NCBI RefSeq assembly: GCF_003584645.1
Contig: NZ_AP017928.1
Span: forward strand, 3,944,395-4,008,394
From: Methylocaldum marinum
GTDB taxonomy: Bacteria; Pseudomonadota; Gammaproteobacteria; Methylococcales; Methylococcaceae
Direction of reading: 5' to 3'
DNA: 64,000 nt
The notes under the pieces are model-generated. The model had not been told where the DNA came from and ran no database searches. It saw only the letters and a program-made list of their open reading frames with translations. How positions within the stretch are numbered: position 1 is the stretch's first letter; every line of letters begins with the position of its first letter. Below are positions 42,734-50,493 of this stretch, piece after piece. Both the position numbers and the translations under genes were made by a program.

Positions 42734-43248
42734 GGTTGCGAAGAAACCAAATGGACGCGCAATTGGAGCGGACTCGGACCACTGAGCGTAATGCGCTGAT
42801 CGGCGGCAAGGCTGATTCTTTGTCCTACGCAATCCGGACGAATCGGAATCTGACGTCCGTTTCGCTCGATCAGGATGCCCAGCAAGACTTGGGCGGGGCG
42901 GCCGTAGTCGAAGATTTCGTTGAGTGCTGCGCGAATGGTCCGTCCGGTATAGAACACGTCATCGATCAGCAGTATGTTGCGGCCTTCGACGCGAAACGGC
43001 AGCACGCTCGGGCTGACTTGAGGATGCATACCGGTTTGAGAAAAGTCGTCCCGGTAAAATGAGATATTCAATAACCCCAATGGTTCCGCCAGACCGAGGC
43101 GGGCATGCAAGCGGTCCGCAATCCAGGCTCCGCCGGTGTGAATGCCGATCATGGCCGGGTCGGCAAATTCGCGCGCCGTCATTTCTTCCCGCAAAGCGTT
43201 TTCCAGCCGGTCGAGCAAGGGTTCGACCTGCAATGCCGTATCAGGCAT
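42730..43248 (-). CDS. pyrR: Pyrimidine regulatory protein / uracil phosphoribosyltransferase PyrR
   Basis: 172 aa. PRPP loop [18 protein letters not shown] is the family signature; [14 protein letters not shown] is the nearby nucleotide-binding segment. PyrR proteins can act as attenuator-binding regulators or UPRTases; in gammaproteobacteria regulation is less well shown. First gene of pyrRBC', overlapping ruvX by 8 bp. Confidence 0.92.
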   Translation of the reverse strand: MPDTALQVEPLLDRLENALREEMTAREFADPAMIGIHTGGAWIADRLHARLGLAEPLGLLNISFYRDDFSQTGMHPQVSPSVLPFRVEGRNILLIDDVFYTGRTIRAALNEIFDYGRPAQVLLGILIERNGRQIPIRPDCVGQRISLAADQRITLSGPSPLQLRVHLVSSQP

Positions 43249-43714
43249 TTCCGAAATCCCGCTGTGTCGTGTGGGCCAGCCAGGTTTGTAAAATCAGTTG
43301 GGCGGCAAGTTCGTCCTTGACATCGGCGAAATCGGTCGACCGTTTGGAGCGCCTGCGGTAAAAAATCTCGCGAGATTCTCTGGTCGACAAGGTCTCGTCC
43401 ATAGTGTGGACAGGAAGGTGATAGCGGCTTTCCAACTGACGGCAGAAGCGCAATATCGGCTCGATGATAGGGTTTTCTTCACCCTCCGGATTATACGGGA
43501 AACCCACTACGAATGCCGATGGCCGCCAAGTCTTGACCAGACGGGATATGGCATCCCATAGGGCTTTGCGGCTGGTCACGCGTATCGTTTCGAGAGCTGT
43601 CGCCGTACCCGTTACCCGTTGTCCTACGGCCACTCCGATGTTTCTTTCCCCGAAATCGAAACCGAGATAGGTGGGCTCGTTGGTTTCGTGCCGTACCGGA
43701 TCGACAAAATCCAT
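43241..43714 (-). CDS. ruvX: Putative Holliday-junction resolvase / YqgF-type RNase
   Basis: 157 aa, RNase-H-like. LGFDFGERNIGVAVGQ at the N-terminus gives the first catalytic Asp, VVGFPYNPEGEE and MDETLSTRESREIF the others, and FADVKDELAAQLILQTWL the last. Implicated in 16S rRNA 5'-end processing. 3 bp after yqgE, part of yqgE-ruvX-pyrRBC'. Confidence 0.93.
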   Translation of the reverse strand: MDFVDPVRHETNEPTYLGFDFGERNIGVAVGQRVTGTATALETIRVTSRKALWDAISRLVKTWRPSAFVVGFPYNPEGEENPIIEPILRFCRQLESRYHLPVHTMDETLSTRESREIFYRRRSKRSTDFADVKDELAAQLILQTWLAHTTQRDFGNA

Positions 43715-43717
43715 AAA

Positions 43718-44290
43718 TCAGCCGTGTCCTGCTTGAGCGGTGAGAAGAGAAATATCCACGCCCATCAGCTCCGCGGCGGCTTTCCAGCGATGGGCGGGTG
43801 CAAAATCGAACAGGATCGAGTCGCTCGCCGGCGCGCTCAACCAGGAATTTTCGACCATTTCCCGTTCCAGCTGTCCCTTGCCCCAGCCGGCATAGCCCAG
43901 CGCTACCAGAACCTTTTGCGGTCCCTCGCCGACGCTCAAGGCTTCCAGGATGTCGCGGGATGTCGTGAGAGAAATGGAGTCGGATACCTGCATGGTGGAA
44001 TTCCACTTTCCGCCGGGTTCATGGAGGACGAAGCCGCGCTCGGCTTCCACCGGACCGCCGAAATAAACCGGAATATCGCCGACGGAGGATTTACCGACGT
44101 CGATTTCCATTTGTTGCATGACGTCGCCCAAGGTCAGTTCGGACGGGCGGTTGATGATGATACCCAATGCGCCTTCCGGGCTGTGCTGGCACAGGTAAGT
44201 GACGGTGCGGGCAAAAAAGGGGTCCGTCATCCCGGGCATGGCGATCAGAAAGTTGTTGGTGAGGTTCGCGATCGCTTCAATCATAAGCAT
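43718..44290 (-). CDS. yqgE: YqgE/AlgH family protein
   Basis: 190 aa. NLTNNFLIAMPGMTDPFFART at the start and GIIINRPSELTLGDV, PVYFGGPVE, VLVALGYAGWGKGQLE later are the DUF179 family marks. Often annotated as a transcriptional regulator, without clear DNA-binding motif. An internal ATG at 44284 is an alternative start. Leads yqgE-ruvX-pyrRBC'. Confidence 0.92.
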   Translation of the reverse strand: MLMIEAIANLTNNFLIAMPGMTDPFFARTVTYLCQHSPEGALGIIINRPSELTLGDVMQQMEIDVGKSSVGDIPVYFGGPVEAERGFVLHEPGGKWNSTMQVSDSISLTTSRDILEALSVGEGPQKVLVALGYAGWGKGQLEREMVENSWLSAPASDSILFDFAPAHRWKAAAELMGVDISLLTAQAGHG

Positions 44291-44518
44291 AGTATCGGGG
44301 TAGACCGGTAGTGCTGCAAGTCAGTTCACGGAAAGGCTTAATTTTCTTTGCCTTCTCGGGTTAAGTTCGTCCTGACAGCACAGTCCGTTCCGTGGAGGTG
44401 AAAGAGCAACTGCGGAGATACCGAAAAAGACGGTATTTCAGGCACAGTGAAGCCGGCCGTATGCCCGGAACCCGCCGCTCGGGGCGGGTTTTGCATCCTC
44501 CGGGACAAAGGCCCCGAG
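44291..44518 (+). ncRNA. Possible small RNA with terminator (plus strand), tentative
   Basis: 228 bp between yqgE and the PhnD-like gene, both minus strand. On the plus strand it carries a hairpin ATACCG-AAAAAGA-CGGTAT (44418-44436) and a strong terminator-like hairpin AACCCGCC-GCTCGG-GGCGGGTT followed by TT (44469-44492). Four GGA motifs (near 44330, 44394, 44414 and 44467) recall Rsm/Csr-type RNAs. The hairpin direction does not suit the minus-strand genes. No promoter was identified, so this is a weak call. Confidence 0.3.
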
Positions 44519-45265
44519 TCAGACCACGAAGGTGTCCATGAGATCGATCATGAATTCCATCTCTTCGTCTTCGACGGGTTCCCAGCGAGGAATCTTAAGC
44601 GCCTCGAGAGCGCTTTTGCCTTTCTCGTTGTCTACCATGGCCAGCAGCGCTTCGAGTAGCCGATCGTGGCGATCGGCAAGTCTCGGACTGATCATCAGCG
44701 CGTGATGGATCACCTGAATCTGGCTGCTGACCAGTGCCCGAAGCTGCTTGCGTATGACCGACGAGAGATCATTGAATGCTTCGGCGAGGAAAATGCCCAC
44801 ATCGCAGTTGCCCTTGATCAATTTCTTCGCGACCAGCACATAGGAATCGCAGATATGCATTTCGACCGAAGAGGCATCGAGGTCGGCCGGTTCGAGCATG
44901 ATCATGCCCATCATATGGACGTCGGGATCTTCCGTGGTCGCCAGCTTGATCGAGCCGGGCAGACCTTCCACCTGAAGATAGGGGCTTTCGGCACTCACCG
45001 CGATAACCGCCTCGTCGGCTTTATCCGCGGGTTTGACCAGGGGCTTGAAACCTTTTTCGCGCACCAGTATGGCGGCATCGTAGGGGTTGGCATAGATCAG
45101 ATCAATCTGGTCGGACCGAATGGCGTCGCGCTGACTATGGAAGTCGTCGTACAGCTGTAAATGAAATGGTTCGTCCAGGGCTTTTTGCAGCCAAGTATTG
45201 AAAATGAACCAGCCGGACAGGTGTTCGGGCGTGAAATCCGGGCTTACCGTGAAAACGTGGGGCAT
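44519..45265 (-). CDS. PhnD-type periplasmic-binding-protein domain lacking a signal peptide
   Basis: 248 aa. The pattern HVFTVSPDFTPEHLSGW, DFHSQRDAIRSDQIDLIYANPYDAAIL resembles phosphonate/phosphate-binding PhnD-like proteins, where QID-LIYANPYDA is typical. There is no N-terminal hydrophobic segment, so it should stay in the cytoplasm; it may be a small-molecule sensor rather than a transporter component. The C-terminus has an acidic tail (EPVEDEEMEFMIDLMD). Last gene of the seven-gene operon, 28 bp after the PAS gene. The fold call is by eye. Confidence 0.65.
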   Translation of the reverse strand: MPHVFTVSPDFTPEHLSGWFIFNTWLQKALDEPFHLQLYDDFHSQRDAIRSDQIDLIYANPYDAAILVREKGFKPLVKPADKADEAVIAVSAESPYLQVEGLPGSIKLATTEDPDVHMMGMIMLEPADLDASSVEMHICDSYVLVAKKLIKGNCDVGIFLAEAFNDLSSVIRKQLRALVSSQIQVIHHALMISPRLADRHDRLLEALLAMVDNEKGKSALEALKIPRWEPVEDEEMEFMIDLMDTFVV

Positions 45266-45293
45266 GGCGGCAGTCCTCGCGGCGTGGAGACGC

Positions 45294-45767
45294 TCAAAAC
45301 AAGGTGGGGTAGAGTCTCATGCATTCGGCGATTTTCCGTCGCGACGGTTTGCGCCGAACCGACGTGTAACCAATGACCTTGGTGGCCCGAATATTCGGAA
45401 TGACAGTGGCCTTTACCCAGTAGAAACCGCCGTCCTTGCGTAAATTCTTGACGTAGCCCTGCCATTTTTCACCGCGTTGCACGGTATCCCAGAGTTCGCG
45501 GAAAGCCGCCTGCGGCATATCGGGATGCCGCAGAATATAGTGAGGTGCTCCGATGAGTTCTTCCCTGGAATAGCCCGACATGTCGACGAAAGATTGGTTG
45601 ACATGGGTGATGATGCCGGTCGGATCGGTACGCGAAACGATCAACCGGCCGTCCGGATAGGGTGATTCGATCTCGGTTACCAGCACTTTGCGGCGAGTCC
45701 CGTCAAAATAATTCAGCGTGTGTTCGCGATAGGCTCCAACGATGTCTTCGGGCTTCATGTCTTGCAT
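45294..45767 (-). CDS. Single-domain PAS protein, Aer-like
   Basis: 157 aa. A PAS core (about residues 40-135) with GIITHVNQSFVDMSGYSREE, ELIGAPHYILRHPDMPQAAF and LRKDGGFYWVKATVIPNI is like the N-terminal PAS of Aer aerotaxis receptors, which bind FAD. Unlike Aer it has no HAMP or methyl-accepting domain, so it would signal through partners. It lies between the roadblock gene (44 bp) and the PhnD-like gene. Confidence 0.85.
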   Translation of the reverse strand: MQDMKPEDIVGAYREHTLNYFDGTRRKVLVTEIESPYPDGRLIVSRTDPTGIITHVNQSFVDMSGYSREELIGAPHYILRHPDMPQAAFRELWDTVQRGEKWQGYVKNLRKDGGFYWVKATVIPNIRATKVIGYTSVRRKPSRRKIAECMRLYPTLF

Positions 45768-45811
45768 GGCGCCTCCTGGAAGAACGGTTAGGTTAATGGA
45801 CCGGACGTCGG

Positions 45812-46174
45812 TCAGATCAGGCCGGCAATGCTTTCCGCTGCTCGTTTCACGTCCAGAAAGATCAGCCCCAGTTTGGCATTGGGCTTGGCCATCACGGTCA
45901 ACACGGCTTCCTTTCCCGCATAAGTCATCAGCACATAGCCCTTGTCTCCCTTGATGAGAACCTGTTCGAGCGCTCCTCGCGCCAGCTCCTGGGCGGTTCT
46001 GTCTCCTAGGGACAGCATGGCGGCGCTCATGGCACCGACCCGGTCCTCGTCCAGGTTTTGCGGCAAAACCGCCGCCATCATCAGGCCGTCCGTGGAAATG
46101 ACGCCGGAAGCTTCGATGTCGGCCGATGTGCCGTTCAATTCACTCAGGATGGAAGTCAACATTTCTGCACGCAT
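45812..46174 (-). CDS. Roadblock/LC7-domain protein (MglB-like)
   Basis: 120 aa from the ATG at 46174 (MRAEMLTSILSELNG); the in-frame extension upstream overlaps the previous gene and was rejected. The whole protein is one roadblock fold: ASGVISTDGLMMAAVLPQNL, then GDRTAQELARGALEQVLIKG and DVKRAAESIAGLI. Such proteins bind and stimulate small GTPases; a Ras-like GTPase is encoded two genes upstream. Probably its partner (inference). Confidence 0.85.
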   Translation of the reverse strand: MRAEMLTSILSELNGTSADIEASGVISTDGLMMAAVLPQNLDEDRVGAMSAAMLSLGDRTAQELARGALEQVLIKGDKGYVLMTYAGKEAVLTVMAKPNAKLGLIFLDVKRAAESIAGLI

Positions 46175-46235
46175 AACTGAACCTCGCTCGCATTTTCGAA
46201 TGGATTCCGGAAAGTTCGGCCTAGATCCGCCTGCG

Positions 46236-46880
46236 TCAGGCACCGACGCCGGCGTAGCGGCGGCTCAGTATCCAGACCAGGGTGACGAAATCGGGCCGGT
46301 TGAACCTCGGCATTCCTGCCGCGACCAGCACGAATCGCTCCTTTCCCAGGTAAAGCGGCCAAAATCCCACTTTACTGTTGCCGGCTGCGTCGACGACCGA
46401 CCAGGCGCTCGAGTTGAGCCCAAGGTTATTCAGCAGCAGACCGGAACGACGTTCGTGCAAATTGGCCAGATCGGCGCTGAGTGCCGATAACTCCTCCGCG
46501 ACCTCGTGGGGAAAACCGTGGGTCGCGAGATAAAATCCCTGGCTATCGGCCAACAAGACCTTGGCCTGGCTGCTGAGTTGGCCCAGAAGCGTCGGCAGTA
46601 TCTCGGAAAGGGGTTGGTTCGGGCATTCCAGAGGCGCTTTCAGTCCTTGCAGCCATCGTACTTCTTGCGCGTAATGAAGCATGGCATAGGCTTTTTCGGC
46701 GTCCTCGATGTTCGACCACTTCTTGAGGCCGGTCAGGGTAAGCGCGGGGCTGGCCTCCATCTGCAGCAGATTTCTGATGAGCTGTTTGGCGGGGGAGTTC
46801 GCCTTGGTTGTTACCGCGTGGTAGGCGCCGCCCGGGGTGGGATGAAGATAAAGTTGCTCCGCGAGGACATAGTCCTTCAT
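46236..46880 (-). CDS. Uncharacterised protein with roadblock-like C-terminal half
   Basis: 214 aa. N-terminal half is helical with no family I recognise (GLKKWSNIEDAEKAYAMLHY). From about residue 105, VLLADSQGFYLATHGF, EELSALSADLANLHER and GFWPLYLGKERFVLVAAGM follow the roadblock strand-helix-strand order by eye. Its start overlaps the GTPase stop (ATGA), which supports a direct partnership. A second regulator or scaffold for the GTPase is the simplest guess. Confidence 0.6.
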   Translation of the reverse strand: MKDYVLAEQLYLHPTPGGAYHAVTTKANSPAKQLIRNLLQMEASPALTLTGLKKWSNIEDAEKAYAMLHYAQEVRWLQGLKAPLECPNQPLSEILPTLLGQLSSQAKVLLADSQGFYLATHGFPHEVAEELSALSADLANLHERRSGLLLNNLGLNSSAWSVVDAAGNSKVGFWPLYLGKERFVLVAAGMPRFNRPDFVTLVWILSRRYAGVGA

Positions 46881-47419
46881 TGCTCCTCCAGCCCCGGATC
46901 GATCGAATAGAGCAGCGCCTGGACCAGCAGAGAAACGTCTTTTCGGCGTCGGGCATCCACCTCGAAGATGGGCGGATTCAGCCCGGTCGTTTCCAACTGG
47001 CGGTGGTAGTCCGACAGGCCGGGCGTTGCACTGAGATCCATCTGGGTGACGCCTATGACCAGACTCGTGGTCTCGATGAAGCCCCCGAACTTGTTCAGAA
47101 AAAAGCGCAAATCCTGAAAAGGATCGGCGCGGGTGTTATCCAGGAGCAGTACCAGACCGATGCCGCCGGTGGTCAGGATGTCCCACATGAAGTCGAACCG
47201 CTCCTGGCCGGGCGTGCCGTACAAATGAATCTTGTCGCCGCCGGGCAAGGTCATCATCCCATAGTCGAGCGCGACCGTGGTCGAGGCTTTCCGGCTTTTG
47301 GTCATATCGGTGGCGAGTTGATCCGTTTTGACCGGGGGAACATCACTGAGCGCGGTGATGGCGGTCGTTTTTCCCGCGCCTACGGGTCCTGTGAAAATGA
47401 TTTTGTTGTACTGAATCAC
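46877..47419 (-). CDS. Ras-like P-loop GTPase (MglA / COG2229-type)
   Basis: 180 aa. G1 P-loop FTGPVGAGKTTAI (about residues 9-21). The G3 region is YGTPGQERF, with Gly in place of the usual Asp before TPGQ, as in COG2229-type GTPases. G4 is TQMD instead of NKxD. G5 is around VDARRRKDV. Close relatives are bacterial small GTPases; MglA sets polarity in Myxococcus. In this operon two roadblock-type proteins are encoded just after it. 18 bp after the receiver-like gene. Confidence 0.85.
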   Translation of the reverse strand: MIQYNKIIFTGPVGAGKTTAITALSDVPPVKTDQLATDMTKSRKASTTVALDYGMMTLPGGDKIHLYGTPGQERFDFMWDILTTGGIGLVLLLDNTRADPFQDLRFFLNKFGGFIETTSLVIGVTQMDLSATPGLSDYHRQLETTGLNPPIFEVDARRRKDVSLLVQALLYSIDPGLEEQ

Positions 47420-47437
47420 GATTCGGTTCCGATTCCG

Positions 47438-48634
47438 TCAAGACATTTTCAAATGTTTCAAAATCTTTCCGAAGAAGGACGTTCGCTCCGGCTCGGGTTT
47501 GGCCGGCGGCGTTGGCGGTTCCTCTCGGGCAGCCTGTTGCTTCGGCCGCTGTTCTATCAGCCGCAAGGCATGAGCGGCGCTGATAAACGCAAATACGTAC
47601 TGTTGCCGTATTCCCAGTATCTGTGCGACTTCGCATACGGTATGGGGACCGTGATGCAACAGTGCGGCGATCCGCATGGTGTGCGGAATCAGCAGGAAAC
47701 GGGTCAGATTGGGCCAATATTTCAGGGTCACCTCGTCCTGAAGCGAAATGTCCGCGGGGATTTTGCCTTTGGAAGTCCAAATGGCCATCTTCCACAGAAA
47801 TGCATCCAGCGGGATCAGCCGCTCCGGATCGAGACGGGCCTCGCCGGTATCGATCGGCGTTACTTTCAGGTCCTTGACGGTTCGCGCACGTCCTCCGCCG
47901 ATATCCATATGCGCGAGATGGGTCATGGGAATGGCGCAGGCGGCGCGTAACTGAGCCTCATCCGCATTGATCCATAGCCGGTGGATCTGCGGAAAGATGA
48001 TCAACGGCTTCCACGGGGTTTCCACCCGGAGAGCCTTCTGATGCGACAGGGCGAGCGCGCAGGCCGATTCGAAGTTGCCCTGCAGAAAGTCCTTGGGATT
48101 GTAGCGGACCGCAGCGGCCTGCTCCGGGTTGTTCGGATCGATGTCGTCGCGGACGCCCATGTAGCTCATGAAACTTTGTTCGTCCAGGAGGGAGGCTACC
48201 TTGGATACGGACATATCCGACTTTTCCGTCATGGCGACGGTCCGCAGCGGGATAGTCCTGGGTTCCGTCTCGGGCTTTTCGGCGTTAAGAGGCTTACGGC
48301 TTTCGAGAATCTGCCGAACCCGTGCAATCGCCTGCAACATGCTTTCGGTCTGAATGGGTTTTTTTACCAAGACCGATTCAGGCGGAAAGGCGCGGTCGCT
48401 CAGAGAAAGGAGGATGAGGACGCGGTCGGGATGGCTCTTCCGTTCGAGATCCAGCAATTCGGTTCCCCGCTGCGCGTCCAGGTCGACCACGCAGGCATCC
48501 GCCTTTTCGCCGTCCTCGACGACTTCGGCCTGCTTGCGGCAAGGGCCGCTCAGGAACATCTTGAACAGTCTTGCATTCCGCTCGTCCATGCCTAAAACTG
48601 CCAACCGTATTGGCGCGATGGCTAAATCGGTCAT
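47438..48634 (-). CDS. Receiver-like protein with C-terminal helical domain, unknown function
   Basis: 398 aa. Residues about 8-110 fold like a CheY receiver (LAVLGMDERNARLFKMFLSG, ACVVDLDA with a possible acceptor Asp, LVKKPIQTESML with the Lys) but the acidic cluster is poor, so it may be a pseudo-receiver. Middle region unknown (FPQIHRLWINADEAQLRA). The C-terminal part has a winged-helix-like stretch (TVCEVAQILGIRQQYVFAFI) and ends with a basic, Pro-rich tail. Start overlaps the TPR gene stop. Confidence 0.65.
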   Translation of the reverse strand: MTDLAIAPIRLAVLGMDERNARLFKMFLSGPCRKQAEVVEDGEKADACVVDLDAQRGTELLDLERKSHPDRVLILLSLSDRAFPPESVLVKKPIQTESMLQAIARVRQILESRKPLNAEKPETEPRTIPLRTVAMTEKSDMSVSKVASLLDEQSFMSYMGVRDDIDPNNPEQAAAVRYNPKDFLQGNFESACALALSHQKALRVETPWKPLIIFPQIHRLWINADEAQLRAACAIPMTHLAHMDIGGGRARTVKDLKVTPIDTGEARLDPERLIPLDAFLWKMAIWTSKGKIPADISLQDEVTLKYWPNLTRFLLIPHTMRIAALLHHGPHTVCEVAQILGIRQQYVFAFISAAHALRLIEQRPKQQAAREEPPTPPAKPEPERTSFFGKILKHLKMS

Positions 48635-49389
48635 GAGGTATGTGCCTTTCTCAAATATAGTTCGCAGTCATCCCACATCTCCGGCATGACGTCCATGATC
48701 TGCAGAAGCGTTTCCCGGGTACGCAAGAAATTGTCGAGATCGCCGGTTGCTCGATACAGCATCAGTAACTCTTGGTGCAAATCGGTTCGGCCCGGCTGCC
48801 GGGATACGGCCTCTTCCAAAACGGCTCGGGCCTGGTCGAGCTGGCTGTACTCGATATGTTCCCCCGCTTCCAGCAGCGGGTCCCTATCGTGATCCTGGGC
48901 TCCGACGGATACCCGAACCAAACTCGTTGAGCCGATAACGCCGGGCGCCAGAACCGATTGCCGAGTCGGGGGCAGCTCGCCCCAGTCGGGCAGGAAGTCG
49001 GAACCTAGCCATCGTTCCAGGCGCGCGAAGCAATCTTGCTTCAAGCGGTCCCGCGCACCCGCCAGTAATCGCTTACGTAGTGTGTAGCCTCTGCATCCCA
49101 GGGCGATGAAGAGGTCCTGCAATGCAGCGTACAGTCCGTCCTGGTCGTGTCGATGGTAGTGGAAGAAAATCCTTTGGGTGTGCCGGAGCAAGTTGTGGGG
49201 AACAGCCGACACGGCATGGGCCAGAAAATCCGCGACTTCATTCTCCATCCCAGCGCAGAGCGGGTTCAGCTGGGACGAATCCTCGATCCGAAAAGCCGGC
49301 TCGGCGAAATATTCCAGACCGAAGTCCGGGTCGAGGTCACTGCATTGCGGCGATATCGGTCGCTGATCTTGAGAAAGATAATCGGCCAT
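48631..49389 (-). CDS. TPR-containing protein, FimV-C-terminal-like repeats
   Basis: 252 aa. N-terminal half unknown with a Leu/His-rich helical part (HNLLRHTQRIFFHYHRHDQD). The C-terminal part has two TPR-like helices pairs (HIEYSQLDQARAVLEEAVSR, then QPGRTDLHQELLMLYRATGD), resembling FimV repeats, a protein of type IV pili and polarity in pseudomonads. First gene of the seven-gene operon; overlap with the next gene is 4 bp. Family membership is not certain. Confidence 0.65.
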   Translation of the reverse strand: MADYLSQDQRPISPQCSDLDPDFGLEYFAEPAFRIEDSSQLNPLCAGMENEVADFLAHAVSAVPHNLLRHTQRIFFHYHRHDQDGLYAALQDLFIALGCRGYTLRKRLLAGARDRLKQDCFARLERWLGSDFLPDWGELPPTRQSVLAPGVIGSTSLVRVSVGAQDHDRDPLLEAGEHIEYSQLDQARAVLEEAVSRQPGRTDLHQELLMLYRATGDLDNFLRTRETLLQIMDVMPEMWDDCELYLRKAHTS

Positions 49390-49626
49390 CGATGCTCTTT
49401 ACATAAAACGGCTAGGCAATCACGTTGAAGTAAGTGGACGGAGCTTTTCAGGGCTGGCGGACAAAGTCCCTTGGCGAAGGCTAGTCAGCAGACCCAGGCA
49501 TCACGGCCGGACACGTCATCAAGAATAGTCGTTTTTTTGGGGAAGGCCAGGCAGCTGACGCCTGCCTTTAATGGTGTTCCGACGATCCGGCCGTGAAGCG
49601 AGCTTGCCGCGAAAGCCGGGAGTGAG

Positions 49627-50478
49627 TCAAGGGCCGGTTTCGAGACGGTTATCGTTCTCGAACCGCCAGGTGCGGGTGATGATCAAAACGTCCGCCTGCT
49701 GCCGCAGTTCTTCGGGAAAAGGAGCGAAGGGGGCCGCAAGTTGCACGATGTTCAATGCGGCATCGTCCAGCACCTGATGGCCGGACGAATGCCGGACCTT
49801 AATGCTGTACACGGTTCCGTCCGGCTTGATGCCGACGCTCAGAAGCAGGCTTCCGGAAAGATTCTGACGGCGAGCCTCGCCCGGATAGTTGAGATTGCCG
49901 ATGCGTTCGATCTTTTCCTGCCAGGCCTTCTCGTACGCCGCTGCCTTGTATTTATGGGCGTTCACCGAGTTGATGTAAACCAGTTTGGGGCGACGGGCAT
50001 AATCTTCCCTCGACTTGTTCAATTCGGCGCTCAACTCGGCAATCTGCTGGCTGAGCGCTGCGGCCGTGAGTTTGACGGGCTGCGGCTCGGGTTGTATCTC
50101 GTTACCCCGGTCCACGGCGATCTTCTTTTCGGCGTCTTTCTGGCTCAGCACGGGTTTGAGTTTGGCTTCCCGGACAGGCACGGGGCTGGGTGAATTTTCG
50201 GTTTGCCGGCCTTGTCCTTCCTGCGGTATCGGCTCGTTCCTGGGAATTGCCTTTTCGGTGTGGGTTCCGCTGCCGAACTGGTTCTCCGGGGCTAGAAAAT
50301 CGGCTTTTTCGGGTGCCGCCCGGGAAGGGTTTCGCACCAGCGCGATAGTCAAGGATTTCTTGATCTCGGGCTGCTTGGGCATTTGAAAAGCGACGCCGAG
50401 AATGAGGATGGCGTGTGCAATGCCTGCAAGCAGCAGGGCCAGAAGGAAGCGGTCGGAAAAAACCCGTTCGGTACTCAT
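49627..50478 (-). CDS. tonB: TonB-family energy-transducing protein
   Basis: 283 aa. N-terminal anchor FLLALLLAGIAHAILILGVA, then a long Pro/Glu/Lys-rich periplasmic linker (residues about 45-160) and a TonB C-terminal domain starting NLNYPGEARRQNLSGSLLLS. It would transduce proton motive force to outer-membrane receptors, although exbBD is not in the window. It follows gshB by 15 bp. In Pseudomonas the tonB-like gene also lies after gshB and before yqgE. Confidence 0.88.
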   Translation of the reverse strand: MSTERVFSDRFLLALLLAGIAHAILILGVAFQMPKQPEIKKSLTIALVRNPSRAAPEKADFLAPENQFGSGTHTEKAIPRNEPIPQEGQGRQTENSPSPVPVREAKLKPVLSQKDAEKKIAVDRGNEIQPEPQPVKLTAAALSQQIAELSAELNKSREDYARRPKLVYINSVNAHKYKAAAYEKAWQEKIERIGNLNYPGEARRQNLSGSLLLSVGIKPDGTVYSIKVRHSSGHQVLDDAALNIVQLAAPFAPFPEELRQQADVLIITRTWRFENDNRLETGP

Positions 50479-50493
50479 GATTAGTAGTCTTCG

